Below are positions 36,247 through 45,165 of a stretch of DNA of 64,000 nucleotides, piece after piece (the stretch's first letter is position 1; each line of letters opens with the position of its first letter). This DNA comes from Arenicellales bacterium (GTDB lineage Bacteria > Pseudomonadota > Gammaproteobacteria > Arenicellales > JAJDZL01): positions 1,178,001 through 1,242,000 of the forward strand of contig OY282380.1 of assembly GCA_958295885.1 (NCBI GenBank). The letters are read 5' to 3'. A program made the position numbers and the translations under genes. The notes beneath the pieces were generated by a model, which saw only the letters and a list, made by a program, of their open reading frames with translations, searched no databases and was not told where the DNA came from.

Positions 36247-37485
36247 TTAGTTTGGCGTATCTTTTTGAGTGTCTGAATTCATCGTTGAAATCTTCGCAAT
36301 TTCAGGTAAGTCACCCGAAATCCCGCAAGCCAAACGAATCAATGTCCGTTTTGCAATGTGCACTTGATTCGTCAAAGTAAGCCCGGTTCCCAAAATTCCT
36401 CGAATTGCATCCGAAGAGCTGCCAAATCCAGAGTTTAAAGCATCCATCAGCATCATGACGGGATGATTCGCTGATTTTCTCCACCTTTCATACCGGCGAA
36501 ACATTCGATGATCGGTGAGAGCCCCATTGCCATGTCCGGTCAGAGTCTCATAAAGCGCTGCAGCGTCCATCAAGCCAAGATTCGCTCCCATGCCTGCGAG
36601 CGGGTGTATGACGTGTGCTGAATCTCCTACTAATACAACACGTCCCATAAAGTAGGCATGTGCCCGCAGTTTCCGCAGATCAAACGACACTTTTCGACCA
36701 ATCAAACTGATATCGCCCAACCGATAATCGAAAGCCTCCGACAGCTCTGCCCCAAACACATCATCATCTAAATCTCTCAGCTCCCTGGCTCGCCTCTCTG
36801 TACAGCTCCAAACGATAGAGTAAGTTCCGTCGGTCAATGGAAGAAATGCCAAGGGACCTGAGGTTAAGAATTTCTGGAAAGCGGTCTCTCGCTTGGGTTC
36901 TGAAGCTTCCACCTGCGCAACAATCGCTTTTTGGTGATAGCTGTCCTCAGTGATCGGAATCTTTGAAAGTCGGCGAACGACTGAATTTCCACCGTCAGCA
37001 CCTACGATCAAGCGACAGCTGATTTCCAGCCCATTCTCCAGATGCAGCCGAATCTGATCGGTCTGTTCGTTGATTGACGCCAATGCCGCACTGAACTTCA
37101 GTTCTACGTTTGAAATTTCCTCAATCTGCGCAACCAGAGAAGAGGTCAAAGCATTCTGTTCGACAACATGTCCCAAATGTGTCTGATTGATCTCTTTCGC
37201 TGAAAATTCAATGAATCCTCCAGTTGAATTCCAAACTTGAATGATGCGAAACGGGCATGCTCTTTTTGTGACTGCAATCGGCCACACTCCCAAAGTTTCC
37301 AAAAATGCCTGAGATGCCAAGTGAATCGAATTGACTCGGATGTCAATATCCTGCTCGTCAAAAATCGGAGGTTCGCCGGCATCGATCACTAAAACGCGAT
37401 AACTGGAGTTTTTCATGGCACAGGCAAATGCCAGACCAACCAGACCCGCGCCGACAACTACGATGTCAAAATCCAGCTGGTGCAT
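36247..37485 (-). CDS. ubiI: FAD-dependent ubiquinone-biosynthesis hydroxylase, VisC/UbiI type
   Basis: This flavoprotein monooxygenase hydroxylates the ring of a ubiquinone precursor at the membrane. The 412 residues run from the ATG at 37485; a TTG 12 bases upstream is also in frame. The N-terminal Rossmann motif is DIVVVGAGLVGLAFACAM. The middle DG motif is in CRLIVGADGGNSVVRR. The FAD/ribityl motif is VVLVGDSAHVIHPLAGMGANLGLMD. It follows ubiH by about 20 bases and is the last gene of a ygfB-pepP-ubiH-visC run. E. coli has the same order with ubiI (visC) last, so the position supports the C5-hydroxylase assignment. UbiF/UbiM-like specificity cannot be fully excluded. Confidence 0.88.
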   Translation of the reverse strand: MHQLDFDIVVVGAGLVGLAFACAMKNSSYRVLVIDAGEPPIFDEQDIDIRVNSIHLASQAFLETLGVWPIAVTKRACPFRIIQVWNSTGGFIEFSAKEINQTHLGHVVEQNALTSSLVAQIEEISNVELKFSAALASINEQTDQIRLHLENGLEISCRLIVGADGGNSVVRRLSKIPITEDSYHQKAIVAQVEASEPKRETAFQKFLTSGPLAFLPLTDGTYSIVWSCTERRARELRDLDDDVFGAELSEAFDYRLGDISLIGRKVSFDLRKLRAHAYFMGRVVLVGDSAHVIHPLAGMGANLGLMDAAALYETLTGHGNGALTDHRMFRRYERWRKSANHPVMMLMDALNSGFGSSSDAIRGILGTGLTLTNQVHIAKRTLIRLACGISGDLPEIAKISTMNSDTQKDTPN

Positions 37486-37504
37486 ATTCACTGTCAAATT
37501 TGAT

Positions 37505-38725
37505 TTATTTAACCGACAGCAAACGCGACTGTTTTCCGAACATACCCATCGTCCTCATCAGCACAGACCGCCGTAAAAGCGGAGATGACCCAACGATATT
37601 CAGACAAACATTTCTTGCGGTTGAAAAAACTCCAGATTGGCTTGCGAACGTTTCGAGCAGACTGTCGGTAAACCACGAAACGGCCCTGCTTTCTCGGGCG
37701 CGCCATCTCTCATAGTGCAAAAGCACGTCGCAGCTGCCAATATCCCATCCCCAGCGATTGTGATTGTCCAGCACATCTGCAAGAGCTGCGATATCTCGCA
37801 GCGCCAAATTAAATCCTTGACCAGCTACCGGATGCACAGTATGTGAAGCATTGCCTACGACCGCAACGCGTGGACCCACGAATATTGGAAGTCGGCTGAG
37901 CGCCAGTGGATAACTCACCCGAGGTGACAGAATCTTCTTGAAGATCCCCGCTCTCGTACCAAACCTGTGCTGCAGCTCTGTCAAGAATGCCCGTTCATCG
38001 ATATCCGTCAAGCGCTGAACTTCGCTTTGCCCGACTGTCCAGACGATGGAAAAACTGGACCTTCCGACTGGAAGCAACGCCAAGGGCCCGGAATTCAAGA
38101 AATGTTCATAAGCCATTCCTCTGTGGACTTGGTCTGATTCAACCCGACAGACCAGAGCTTTTTGAGGATACCGCTTGCGTTGAATCTTGAAACCGAATTT
38201 TTCGCGAAGTCCAGACCCGCCACCGTCCGCAATCACCAATAATTTTGTCTTTATCGTACGCGAAAGAGAGTTCTCACTTACATGAATGTCCAGTTTGAGA
38301 CACTCGCTTTCCTCGCGGCAAGCGCCAATTACAGAGGAACTGAAAACCGTAACATTTGCAAGACTCTGAATGCGCTCAACCAAAACTCTGCCGAGAGCAT
38401 CCGCGGCGACATTCCAACCGAGCGCTTGAACCCCTGCGTCATCAGACTTCAAGCTGGCAAGTCCGCGGCGATCATCATTCGCAACCTCAATCTGCTTGAT
38501 TTCAGTGACAGCATCATCTTCCAACTCCTGCCATAAACCCAGGCTCCGAAATACCATCCCCGTACCATACGTCAATGCGAGGTAACGAGTATCGAAACTC
38601 GTTTGTTCGACCTGATTAAAATCATTCCTCTCAATGACTGCGATCTTGAGACCTGCAGGTTCGAGTGCGCTGGCTAAACTTGCACCCGCCAAACCACCAC
38701 CGCTGATAACAACGTCAAAATCCAT
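37505..38725 (-). CDS. ubiH: 2-octaprenyl-6-methoxyphenol hydroxylase UbiH
   Basis: UbiH is the FAD monooxygenase of ubiquinone synthesis that acts on the C1 position. The 406 residues start at the ATG at 38725 (a TTG is in frame 12 bases before it). Motifs are DFDVVISGGGLAGASLA, the DG block LLVIADGGGSGLREK and the C-terminal VVGNASHTVHPVAGQGFNLALRD. In this last motif Asn replaces the usual Asp (GNA instead of GDA), which is a known feature of UbiH and helps to separate it from UbiF and UbiI. pepP lies 42 bases upstream and visC/ubiI follows at once, as in E. coli. Confidence 0.93.
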   Translation of the reverse strand: MDFDVVISGGGLAGASLASALEPAGLKIAVIERNDFNQVEQTSFDTRYLALTYGTGMVFRSLGLWQELEDDAVTEIKQIEVANDDRRGLASLKSDDAGVQALGWNVAADALGRVLVERIQSLANVTVFSSSVIGACREESECLKLDIHVSENSLSRTIKTKLLVIADGGGSGLREKFGFKIQRKRYPQKALVCRVESDQVHRGMAYEHFLNSGPLALLPVGRSSFSIVWTVGQSEVQRLTDIDERAFLTELQHRFGTRAGIFKKILSPRVSYPLALSRLPIFVGPRVAVVGNASHTVHPVAGQGFNLALRDIAALADVLDNHNRWGWDIGSCDVLLHYERWRARESRAVSWFTDSLLETFASQSGVFSTARNVCLNIVGSSPLLRRSVLMRTMGMFGKQSRLLSVK

Positions 38726-38767
38726 GTGAGCTTGCAAATTTCACGGGTCGAAATGTGTTAAAGGGCT

Positions 38768-40054
38768 TCAAATCGACATGATCTCTTCAATTTCTGGAAT
38801 CGACTTCGGCACATCTGCGGTCATCACAACATTCCCGTTTTCAGTCATCAAGACGTCGTCTTCAATTCGAACTCCAATCCCATGCCATCTTTCGTCTAAA
38901 TCGGCAGAGGGTGAAAGATAAAGCCCGGGTTCGATCGTCATATACATGCCTTGCTGCAACTGGCGAGACCCGCCTGAATCGTAATAATCACCCACGTCAT
39001 GTACGTCAAGGCCCAGCCAATGACCGATTTTATGCATATAGTATGGCCGATATGCAGAGGTTTCCAGAGCTTCTTCCGCACTCATATTCAAAATGTTCAG
39101 ATCAATCAATCCATCGACCAGCGTCAATGTAGCCGCTTCATTGACATCACTGTAACAATTGCCCGGCTTTGCAACATCAATTGCATTTTTTTGTGCTTCC
39201 AAAACAACTTCATAAACCAGTTTCTGTTCAGCCGTAAACCTTCCGTTCACTGGAAAAGTCCGAGTGATGTCGGCTGCATAACAGTCATATTCTGCGCCAG
39301 CGTCGATCAGCAGCAAATCACCATCCTGCATCAGTCTGGAGTTTTCGATGTAATGCAGGACACAGGCATTCGCACCTGACGCTACGATGCTCGGATAGGC
39401 CGTACGGCAGCCGTTCTCGCGAAAACAGCATTCAAGTTTTGCTTGAATTTCAAACTCCATCATGCCCGGTTGACAGACTGCCATCGCCTGCATGTGAGCC
39501 CGAGCTGAAACTCTCGCCGCATGCTGCATGTTGGAGAACTCTGATTCTTGCTTAAACATGCGAAGTTCATGGATGGTCCGACTGATGTCTACCAAGGAAG
39601 TTGGAACGGCGATGCCCGAGCGAATTTTGCGTCTCGCTGAATTCATCCATTTGATTACGTTCTTATCGAAATCTGGATATCGCCCAATGCAGTAATGAAT
39701 CTTTTCGCGATTTTCGAGCAATTTCGGCATAATGCTGTCCATTTCCGAAATCGAATAAGAAAGGTCGGCATCGTATGTTGCGACTGCGCCTTGCAATCCC
39801 GCTCGATAACCCTCCCAACGTTCTTGGTCCGGGTTGTTTTCACGACAAAATAGAATGTATTCGCCATCTTCATGGCCTGGTGCGAATACAGCGACTGAAA
39901 ATGGTTCCGGAAAGTGCGTCAGATAATAAAAATCACTATCTGGACGATAAGGGTAATGGACGTCCGAATTTCGCTGACGTACTGGAGCATTGGGAACAAT
40001 CGCAATCCCATTGCCTATCTGCTGCATTACTTTTTTTCGACGAACTTCAAACAT
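38768..40054 (-). CDS. pepP: Xaa-Pro aminopeptidase P
   Basis: This metallo-aminopeptidase releases N-terminal residues next to proline. The 428 residues run from the ATG at 40054 (a GTG sits just before). The N-terminal creatinase-like domain includes YPYRPDSDFYYLTHF. The catalytic pita-bread domain has the metal ligands Asp in LLIDAGAEYDCYAADITRTF (two Asp), His in HKIGHWLGLDVHDVG, Glu in MTIEPGLY and Glu in GVRIEDDVLMTE. All five ligands are present, so activity is expected. It lies 7 bases after ygfB and before ubiH, the normal gammaproteobacterial context. Confidence 0.95.
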   Translation of the reverse strand: MFEVRRKKVMQQIGNGIAIVPNAPVRQRNSDVHYPYRPDSDFYYLTHFPEPFSVAVFAPGHEDGEYILFCRENNPDQERWEGYRAGLQGAVATYDADLSYSISEMDSIMPKLLENREKIHYCIGRYPDFDKNVIKWMNSARRKIRSGIAVPTSLVDISRTIHELRMFKQESEFSNMQHAARVSARAHMQAMAVCQPGMMEFEIQAKLECCFRENGCRTAYPSIVASGANACVLHYIENSRLMQDGDLLLIDAGAEYDCYAADITRTFPVNGRFTAEQKLVYEVVLEAQKNAIDVAKPGNCYSDVNEAATLTLVDGLIDLNILNMSAEEALETSAYRPYYMHKIGHWLGLDVHDVGDYYDSGGSRQLQQGMYMTIEPGLYLSPSADLDERWHGIGVRIEDDVLMTENGNVVMTADVPKSIPEIEEIMSI

Positions 40055-40061
40055 CACGCAA

Positions 40062-40625
40062 CTACCTCTGTCCGTTATAAATATCAGCGCTACTGGGGAA
40101 GTTCAGCGTTTCATAGACCAGCTGCACTCCGACCCGCAAGTGCTGCTCAACCGTAAAATATGCTGCCTCGTCTTCTTCCGTCGATTCTTCGTCACTCAAC
40201 TCAATTTCTGCGATATTTTGGACATCGTCGATGAATTCATAACAAACATCCGTCATTTCGCGATGTGAGTAATCACTGAACAAAGCCATTGCTTCCGAAA
40301 ATCCCTGGCACCAAGAAGCAAGAGCATCTACGCGAATCTTCATTGGATAAGATTCATTCGGCAATAAAGTCCGATACTCGAATCCCTGACTATTCAATTC
40401 AGTGCGCACATCCTGAAACAATTCCAAGGTATCCGACCTCAGCAACCGGTATTGAGTTTCGGACAGAAATCGACCTGGCATCAATATCGGCAGCCAATCA
40501 TCACTCTCGTCTTCCTCCAATCCAAGGCAAATCAGCGCCGACAGCTTGCCGTGGAAATTCGCCGCACTCAATCCGATTGAATGATTGCGAAGAACTTCGT
40601 CGACTTTTCCATATTCCAATTTCAT
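40062..40625 (-). CDS. ygfB: UPF0149 family protein YgfB
   Basis: This is a 187-residue cytoplasmic protein of the UPF0149/YgfB family. The N-terminal helix with SAANFHGKLSALICLGLEED and the segment ASWCQGFSEAMAL are typical. The acidic C-terminal half (AEIELSDEESTEEDEAAYFT) leads to HLRVGVQLVYETLN. In Pseudomonas aeruginosa YgfB represses AlpA-dependent ampDh3 expression and so affects beta-lactam response; whether that applies here is unknown. It is the first gene of the ygfB-pepP-ubiH-visC run. Confidence 0.93.
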   Translation of the reverse strand: MKLEYGKVDEVLRNHSIGLSAANFHGKLSALICLGLEEDESDDWLPILMPGRFLSETQYRLLRSDTLELFQDVRTELNSQGFEYRTLLPNESYPMKIRVDALASWCQGFSEAMALFSDYSHREMTDVCYEFIDDVQNIAEIELSDEESTEEDEAAYFTVEQHLRVGVQLVYETLNFPSSADIYNGQR

Positions 40626-40667
40626 GTCAATTCAACCATTGCAGAAATTCTATGCGATTGCGCTCAT

Positions 40668-41102
40668 TCATCTGCTGTTTTTCTGGAATTGTTCCACGGT
40701 CAAGGCAAAGATCAAGCCAGCCGATATTCCGTCGACTACAAACCAAAATGGCGAAGACAAACTGCCAGCGCTCAAATGAACGGTTATTGAAAAATCACTG
40801 ATCGCGTCAGGTGCAAACAGCACGAGCATCAGGTGCATCCAAGCGCCACAAAAAAATCCTCGAAACCACCAGCTGAGCCGCCAACCAAAAATTGGTTCTT
40901 TATCGAACGCTGCCATAGCTCCTGTTATGCCAGCTACAGTAGGATACCAAAACAAAATTCCCCAGCGATTGAATTCAGAATAGTTTTCAACGAAATGGGG
41001 TATTGCCAAAAACAGGATGATTCCAAGCACAAAACCAACAGCTTTTGAGATGGATATCCCCCGAATAATCGGGGACATATGTCGAATTGAATACGAAGGC
41101 AC
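40668..41102 (-). CDS. Four-helix membrane protein of unknown function
   Basis: I do not recognise this 144-residue protein. It has four hydrophobic segments: about residues 18-36, 47-65, 80-100 and 120-137. Short loops separate them, and the composition is that of an inner-membrane protein. An in-frame ATG at 41078 (MSPIIRGISIS) is an alternative start. It lies 42 bases before ygfB on the same strand and may share its promoter. The conserved FDKEPIFGWRLSWWFRGFFCG stretch would help a profile search. The long, uninterrupted, strongly hydrophobic frame makes it likely to be real. Confidence 0.6.
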   Translation of the reverse strand: MPSYSIRHMSPIIRGISISKAVGFVLGIILFLAIPHFVENYSEFNRWGILFWYPTVAGITGAMAAFDKEPIFGWRLSWWFRGFFCGAWMHLMLVLFAPDAISDFSITVHLSAGSLSSPFWFVVDGISAGLIFALTVEQFQKNSR

Positions 41103-41399
41103 TACGTTTAAGCCAGACTTTTGTCCCGTAAAGGATCAGTGCAATATGGAAACCTTCTCAAATGTGTAAGAAGGAACCGATTTTGCTGCAACTCCTTCCA
41201 GTAAAACTTAGGTTCATTATAATTCTGCTCTCTATTTCCGATTCTTTATAGTCGTGAACCATTCAGAACCATTTCAAGAGACTGGATTTGCGAGTGAAAC
41301 TTTGCCAAAAGTGATGCGCAAACGAGTGAATTGCCGACAAAAAAGTTATGTTTTCAGTTCAGGATTCCAGTAGCTTCATTGTCATCTCGGAATTTGTAT

Positions 41400-42910
41400 G
41401 CTATTGTATGTTTCATCAAAAAACATGACAGAATGAATTCAATTTGGTTGTCAGTTAATGGTACAGGCATGCATGACAAAGTTAAAGCCAAGCTCTCGAA
41501 TTCGACCGATGGCAGTCGCAGAAAGCGTCGGCGTGGCCGCAAAAAATACAGCGACAATATCCAGCGGAAAACGATTGAGGTTAAAGCGATAAACGTAGCC
41601 GAAGGTTCGACTCGCATCGGCTTCAAGAGCTACCGCGTTCAGGAGCTTGTGCTGTCTCCGCTGCTGACCGAATACCGTCGAGAAGTCTGGCGGACGCCTT
41701 GCGGCAGTCGCTTTACCGCGGCTTTGCCCGAGCATGTGAAAGGCTCTCATTTCGGCGCCGACCTACGGCGCTTGGCAGTGTCCTTGTATTACCAAGGACA
41801 ATCGACGGTTGTGCGCATCGTGGACCTGCTCAACGACTGGGATGTGACCTTCTCGAAACGTACTGTGATGCGCATCCTCAATGACGGCATGAATATTCTG
41901 GTCGATGAAGCCCAGCAGGTGCTCGCAGCCGGCATCGCCGGTGCCCAATGGCTGCATGTCAATGACATTGGCTCCCGCCATCTGCACCGCAACTGCTACT
42001 GTAGTGTCATCGGCAATGATCAGTTTACTTATTTGGCCACACGCGACCGCAAATCTCGCCTTAACTTCCTGCAGGTGCTGAGCGGCGAAAACACCCAATA
42101 TAAGATCAACTCGGCGGCGATAGACTACATGCGCAAACGCAAATTGCCCAAAATAACCATCAAACTGCTACAAAATCATCCAACACCGCGTTTCGACTGT
42201 GATCAAAGCTTGCATTCGGTGTTGGATGAGTCAGGCATCGTGCAGCGCAAAGTGAAGCCGCTGCCGCTGCCGATCATCACCGAAGGCGCGCTGTGGGGCG
42301 CACTGCTTGAAGATGGATAATTCACCGAAACCGTCATCTTAAGCGACGATGCCAATCAGTTCCGGCTCGGCAACCATGCGCGGTGCTGGGTGCATGCCAA
42401 CGACACTTGAAAAAACTGCCGAGCCGCGGCGACAACAACCGCCAAGCCACCGACGCCAAGCAATGCGAAATTTGGGATTTGTATCGCCAGCTTGGTGAGT
42501 ATCGCCTCAACCCCGATGCCAAGCTGCGTGAATTCCTGATCGAACAATTCGATCAGATCTTCAATGACAAAACCTGTTATCACTTACTCAATCTGCTGCT
42601 TGAACGTCTGCGCGCCAAAAAGCCGGATCTGCTGCGGGTGCTGGATCACCCGTACACGCCGCTGCACAACAACATAGCGGAAAATGATATTCGAACACAA
42701 GTCACGCGCCGTAAAATATCGTCTGGCACCCGCAGCGACACCGGACGCGATTCGCGCGACACCGGGCTTGGAATTTTGAAAACCTGCCAAAAACAGCAAC
42801 TGAGTTTCTGGCATCTTTTAGGAAATCGGTTCAAAGTGCCAAGCGCACCCTATGTGCCATACTTGCCCACACTCGTCAGCCAACTCGAAAAATCGACCGC
42901 TCCAACCTGA
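41400..42910 (+). pseudogene. IS66-like transposase with internal stop and frameshift
   Basis: Two frames make up one large DDE transposase. The first (to the stop at 42320) has a basic RRKRRRGRKKY segment and FKSYRVQELVLSPLLTEYRR with EVWRTPCGSRF. A helix-turn-helix-like NDWDVTFSKRTVMRILND and the first catalytic Asp in QWLHVNDIGSRHLHRNCYCS follow. After the stop the frame continues with ILSDDANQFRLGNHARCWVH, changes by one base near 42,408, and ends (to 42910) with PLHNNIAENDIRTQVTRRKI, RDTGLGILKTCQKQQLSFWH and the rest. That is the IS66-type C-terminal Glu block. No OrfA/OrfB accessory genes are seen, which fits single-ORF IS66 relatives. The element is inactive. Confidence 0.8.
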
Positions 42911-43025
42911 CGCCCGACAACTGCGCCGCTTCAAGCAAAATCTCTGCTAGTTCAAACACCAAAATAGATGTCGTCGTTGTCCAAAGGAAAGTAGGCCAAA
43001 CCCCAGTTTTGCCCCACTTACCAAT

Positions 43026-43562
43026 TCAACTGCTTTCGGGAAGACTGCCTAGTGACTTAAGCAATTTTCTCCTTGGACGAAATTCGAAAAGTTGCAACAG
43101 CTTAATCCTATATTTTCTAACTGAACTTTTACGTGCGTTTTCCCGATCTTCAAGCCGAATCAATGCATGAGCTGGATTGGTTGGTGTAGCATCATCAATT
43201 ACGCAAAACACGCGTCGTCCTTGCTGAGTCCGTAAACCTCTGATTCTTGACGCGTTTGCTATAGCAATGCCATAGATAGGATGATCGCGCTTTGACTCAA
43301 TTAAATTTATTTGGCTGCAGACGTCCTCGTTACGCATATGGTGCAATCGTGATACAGAAACTCCATTTCGACTTGGCTCCATAAAATCCCTAATCTGCAT
43401 CGTACTTGCGGCCAATTTTCCATTACTGTCGAGGTAGTTGTCCAAGTAAATGTAGCGAATCAACATCTCATCGTTAGAAACGATGCCAAATTGAGAGTTG
43501 GACTGAGGTGAGTTTTCTTCAATACACTCGCCGCTTCTGCCATCGGTTTGTTCTGCACGCAT
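43026..43562 (-). CDS. Third gene of a TIGR04255-associated operon, function unknown
   Basis: I do not recognise this 178-residue soluble protein. It has no signal peptide or membrane segment. Visible blocks are IVSNDEMLIRYIYLDNYLDS, VSVSRLHHMRNEDVCSQINL, and FCVIDDATPTNPAHALIRLE near residues 115-140, followed by a strongly basic C-terminus (KSSVRKYRIKLLQLFEFRPR). Its ATG is contiguous with the stop of the preceding gene, so the two are translated from one mRNA. The basic tail would suit nucleic-acid binding, but that is only a suggestion. The three-gene operon lies between an IS66-like pseudogene and IS debris, which points to horizontal acquisition. Confidence 0.65.
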   Translation of the reverse strand: MRAEQTDGRSGECIEENSPQSNSQFGIVSNDEMLIRYIYLDNYLDSNGKLAASTMQIRDFMEPSRNGVSVSRLHHMRNEDVCSQINLIESKRDHPIYGIAIANASRIRGLRTQQGRRVFCVIDDATPTNPAHALIRLEDRENARKSSVRKYRIKLLQLFEFRPRRKLLKSLGSLPESS

Positions 43563-44369
43563 TCAAACCTGTTCAATAGCGTTGATGAGTTCCTTTGGTA
43601 AAGACTGTGCAGAGAATAGTTCGCTGCCATCTACGTCAATACCAGCATTCTCCACGTGAGCATAGTAGTAGATTTCATCATCACCCCATAGACCCACGTC
43701 AACGTACGCCGAATCGGAACGCCAAAAGAAGATGACTTCGCCATCTTCAGCAACTGAAATCTGCGGTAAATCTGCTCCAGCAGGCAGAAGGTCAATGAAT
43801 TTTCTCGCTTGTGAAATTGCGTTGGTATTTGGCGGTATGCTATCTGTTTCTCCCCATCCAGGTTTTAAATGTGAAAATTCTTCTACTTTATTCAAGAGAT
43901 TCGTTTTAGAATTTTCATTAAATCTGTCTTTACTTATTAAGAATTGGAGTGGTGTCGTGTCATTTGGTGAAAAATTGATAATGCGTGCTCTATCCAGAAT
44001 TTGATCCAGTATTCGACGGAATTCGTCTGTATCAATCGAGTTCAAAAAGCTGAGTTTGAAATTTTCCAATGATTCATCTTTTGGCAGTAGAGTTGATTCG
44101 GGATTATCAACTTCACCTGCGTCAAAATTTCCAGAATCTGCTCCTGAAGCCCAATGATCCTCTACTGATGTTGTCCAATCCTCAATATGCCAAACAAAAA
44201 CACTCCTTTTTTGTTCGACTTTCTCCCGAGCGTGGAATTCAGCGGGAGGCAGCACAACGTAAGATTCAGTGGGAATCACCCGAGCGTAAGATTCAGTAGG
44301 AATCACCCGAGCGAAAAATTCAGAGAGAATTTCCCGAGCGTAAGATTCAGTGGACGTATAGCTATTCAA
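43563..44369 (-). CDS. Second gene of a TIGR04255-associated operon, with N-terminal 9-residue repeats
   Basis: This 268-residue cytoplasmic protein has no assigned function that I know. It starts 8 bases inside the TIGR04255-like gene, so translation is coupled. The first ~45 residues are built from a repeated ESYARVIPT-like unit encoded by five 27-bp DNA repeats. Its C-terminal ~100 residues carry HLKPGWGETDSIPPNTNAIS, then ISVAEDGEVIFFWRS and VDVGLWGDDEIYYYAHVENA. This type of domain (LPGWDG-like start, beta-strands with D-GEV--W) recurs in small uncharacterised mobile operons. The real start could lie downstream of the repeats if those are not translated. Confidence 0.65.
   Translation of the reverse strand: MNSYTSTESYAREILSEFFARVIPTESYARVIPTESYVVLPPAEFHAREKVEQKRSVFVWHIEDWTTSVEDHWASGADSGNFDAGEVDNPESTLLPKDESLENFKLSFLNSIDTDEFRRILDQILDRARIINFSPNDTTPLQFLISKDRFNENSKTNLLNKVEEFSHLKPGWGETDSIPPNTNAISQARKFIDLLPAGADLPQISVAEDGEVIFFWRSDSAYVDVGLWGDDEIYYYAHVENAGIDVDGSELFSAQSLPKELINAIEQV
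44225..44358. repeat. 27-bp tandem repeat (five units)
   Basis: Units of the form CCCGAGCGTAAGATTCAGTA-GGAATCA recur five times with few differences. They lie in frame in the N-terminus of the second gene of the TIGR04255 operon (9 residues per unit). The length could vary between strains. Confidence 0.85.
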
Positions 44370-45165
44370 TGTTCAACTCTATCCGTTTTGAGATTTGATC
44401 ATTAAGGAATTTACCCAATAATTTTTTGTTCGCGTCGTGCAAGAAATCAAAAATTTTTTCAATTTGGAGGTTTTCTTCAGATAACGCCGTTCGCAACAAT
44501 ATTTCGGAATCAAGCACATCATACCTGTTCAGATTTTCAAACTGAACTATCCAAGAGTCGTTTCGTTCACTCGAAGACACATTCATGCGTTCCAATGTTT
44601 TACCAGGGATAGGGTGTTCTCTCTTATTGAACCAACCTTGATGCAGATGCCAAGCACACCCATAATCTCCAATTGCGGGCGGAATGTATTTACATTCGAG
44701 ATTGAGTAAATTGCCAACTTCGTAATTTTCTTCGCCCAGCCAAACAAATTCATCGGTATATTGGAGGCTGAACGAATTAATCTTGCGATTATCATCCCGC
44801 GATAAATCGGCTATTTTTGAGATTAGATTTTGAGTATTTTTCCAAACCAATCCCCAACTCGAATACGATCCACATTCAATTATGATGTTATTGTTGTCAA
44901 CAATAAGCCGCAGATCAAGATTCCCATCAGGTTTGTAGCGCGTAAATGAGGCTGGAAAAAATGGCGGTGTGGATGGCTGCTGGCCATCTGTTCCGATTTC
45001 AAATCCGATGATTTGAATTTTGTCCATAGCTGGCAATAATTCTTTCCAAGAATTATGTGCATTTTTAATTGCATCCAATTCTTCGTTATCAAACCCAGGT
45101 GTTACCTGCAAAACGAAAAGAACTTTTACAATCGCGTGTCGATTACTGGCTGGTTCGAATGACAA
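44362..45165 (-). CDS. TIGR04255 family protein
   Basis: The 267-residue protein matches the sporadic TIGR04255 family in overall length and pattern. It has an N-terminal segment with the conserved hydrophobic VLFVLQV strand, a mid-protein FSLQYTDEFVWL block, and YIPPAIGDYGCAWHLHQGWF in the second half. Another conserved-looking region is RYDVLDSEILLRTAL near the C-terminus, followed by a helix-rich end (LHDANKKLLGKFLNDQIS). Family members occur patchily and mostly in small mobile gene sets. Their biochemical role is unknown. It heads a three-gene operon; the next gene overlaps by 8 bases. Confidence 0.65.
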   Translation of the reverse strand: MSFEPASNRHAIVKVLFVLQVTPGFDNEELDAIKNAHNSWKELLPAMDKIQIIGFEIGTDGQQPSTPPFFPASFTRYKPDGNLDLRLIVDNNNIIIECGSYSSWGLVWKNTQNLISKIADLSRDDNRKINSFSLQYTDEFVWLGEENYEVGNLLNLECKYIPPAIGDYGCAWHLHQGWFNKREHPIPGKTLERMNVSSSERNDSWIVQFENLNRYDVLDSEILLRTALSEENLQIEKIFDFLHDANKKLLGKFLNDQISKRIELNIE

